A stretch of DNA of 12,952 nt, from positions 8,495 to 21,446 of the forward strand of contig MGOB01000060.1 in the NCBI GenBank assembly GCA_001796995.1. Direction: 5' to 3'. Position 1 is the stretch's first letter. Each line of letters begins with the position of its first letter. Origin of the DNA: Chloroflexi bacterium RBG_16_68_14 (GTDB taxonomy: Bacteria > Chloroflexota > Dehalococcoidia > DSTF01 > RBG-16-68-14). The notes beneath the pieces are model-generated. The model was not told where the DNA came from. It saw only the letters and a list, made by a program, of their open reading frames with translations, and made no database searches. This document shows, in pieces, positions 12,124 through 12,952 of the stretch. The position numbers were made by a program, and so were the translations under genes.

Positions 12124-12952
12124 ATGGCCAAGCCGAACGAGCTCAGCAGCGTCGAGCAGGAGGCGGCGTTGCAGATGCGGCGCGCCCAGCGGACGATGTG
12201 GCTCACCAGCCTGGTCGGTCTGGCCACCGCATCGGTGCTGATCATCTGGGCTGTCCTCGGCCCTAACCTGAGCGACCGCTCCCAGATCACCTTCGGTCTG
12301 CTGGTGGCGATAGAGGCGACAGCCATGGGCTTCGCCCTCGCTATCTACGCCCGCCGCACGCACGTGAGCGCGGTATGGCACTACCTGCGCCGACTGCGCG
12401 AGCTAGCCCAGAAGCTCCAGGAGTCGTCGGTGCGCGACTCCCTGACCGGGCTCTACAACCACGGCTACCTGCTCAGCCGGCTCCAGGACGAGATCGACCG
12501 GGCGCAGCGGCACCGGCGCCCCCTCTCCGTCGCCATCATCGACCTCAACGAGTTCAAAGAGGTGAATGACCGCCACGGCCACCTGGTAGGCGACCAGATC
12601 CTCCAGCTCATCGCGAGCGCCATCCAGCAGCACGTGCGCGGATACGACATCGTCGCCCGCTACGGTGGCGACGAGTTCTGCGTGGTGCTGCCGGAGACGG
12701 ACCGGGCCAGCGCCGAGCGCGTCATCGAGAAACTGCGCACCGCCATGGCCGCCCTGCCCGAGCGGGCAGAGGGACGAGCGGGACATCGCATCACCTTCGG
12801 CTGCGGCATCGCCACCTGCCCGGAGGACGGAGTGACCGCTCGCGCCCTGATCTCAGCTGCCGATGCCGGCCTCTACCAGGGGAAGCGGGTGCAACGGCTG
12901 GAGCGCGCCCGGGAGGCGGGGGCGCTGGTCCAGAACGTGTTCTACCGGATTG
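12124..12952 (+). CDS. Second membrane-anchored GGDEF diguanylate cyclase (3' end outside window)
   Basis: A continuous frame runs off the right edge without a stop, giving at least 276 residues. Two membrane segments (about 26-47 and 55-76) are followed by a helical linker and a GGDEF domain: RDSLTGLYNHGYL at 104-116, IIDLNEFKEVND at 138-149 (metal Asp D140), I-site R172-D175 in RGYD, and GGDEF at 181-185. It should be a product-inhibited c-di-GMP synthase. ATG 12124 is chosen because CGGAG lies six nt upstream; ATGs at 12088 and 12052 are in the same frame, and an in-frame TAG sits directly before 12052. It shares architecture and the short LYNH signature with the cyclase at 2042, so they are probably paralogues. 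No GEMM aptamer precedes this one. Confidence 0.9.
   Translation, partial: MAKPNELSSVEQEAALQMRRAQRTMWLTSLVGLATASVLIIWAVLGPNLSDRSQITFGLLVAIEATAMGFALAIYARRTHVSAVWHYLRRLRELAQKLQESSVRDSLTGLYNHGYLLSRLQDEIDRAQRHRRPLSVAIIDLNEFKEVNDRHGHLVGDQILQLIASAIQQHVRGYDIVARYGGDEFCVVLPETDRASAERVIEKLRTAMAALPERAEGRAGHRITFGCGIATCPEDGVTARALISAADAGLYQGKRVQRLERAREAGALVQNVFYRI

Overview
This is a GC-rich bacterial chromosomal window with dense, single-copy housekeeping genes. There is no transposase, phage gene, integrase or CRISPR array. The gene set (SmpB, HTH-less BirA, an S41 protease, an NfeD/stomatin pair, a divergent MurE with an EDPR motif), the strong G/C-ending codon bias, the extended -10 promoters (TGC-TAnnnT) and apparently leaderless starts suggest Chloroflexota (Dehalococcoidia or relatives) or a similar high-GC lineage. 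That placement is inference and no 16S gene is present to confirm it.

Layout. Positions 1-1708 (+): the 3' end of a DapB-like dehydrogenase gene overlaps a class III, glutamate-1-semialdehyde-mutase-like aminotransferase by 4 nt. Positions 1709-2041: an intergenic region that contains a convincing cyclic-di-GMP-I (GEMM) riboswitch. Positions 2042-2875 (+): the membrane GGDEF diguanylate cyclase it should control. Positions 3065-4833 (+): an S41 C-terminal processing protease and smpB. Positions 4851-5062 (+): a separate small transcription unit with its own promoter, a perfect Shine-Dalgarno, a 22-codon ORF, several mutually exclusive RNA helices and an intrinsic terminator. This is the most unusual element here. 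Positions 5091-5867 (+): birA. A short convergent junction follows, and then a leftward block: a slipin/stomatin gene and nfeD (an operon), an Aur1-type PAP2 phosphatase/transferase, a second class III aminotransferase, and murE. At the right edge a second membrane GGDEF cyclase reads rightward, divergent from murE, and is cut by the window end.

How it fits together. Two diguanylate cyclases of the same design (two TM segments, short linker, GGDEF with intact inhibitory site) sit at either side. One of them appears to be under feedback control by its own product through the riboswitch. SPFH and NfeD form the known membrane-protease pair. MurE feeds peptidoglycan synthesis and is followed after only 19 nt by an aminotransferase of unknown substrate. 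Several leftward genes start within a few bases of a TATAAT box, which indicates leaderless transcripts, whereas others use Shine-Dalgarno sites.
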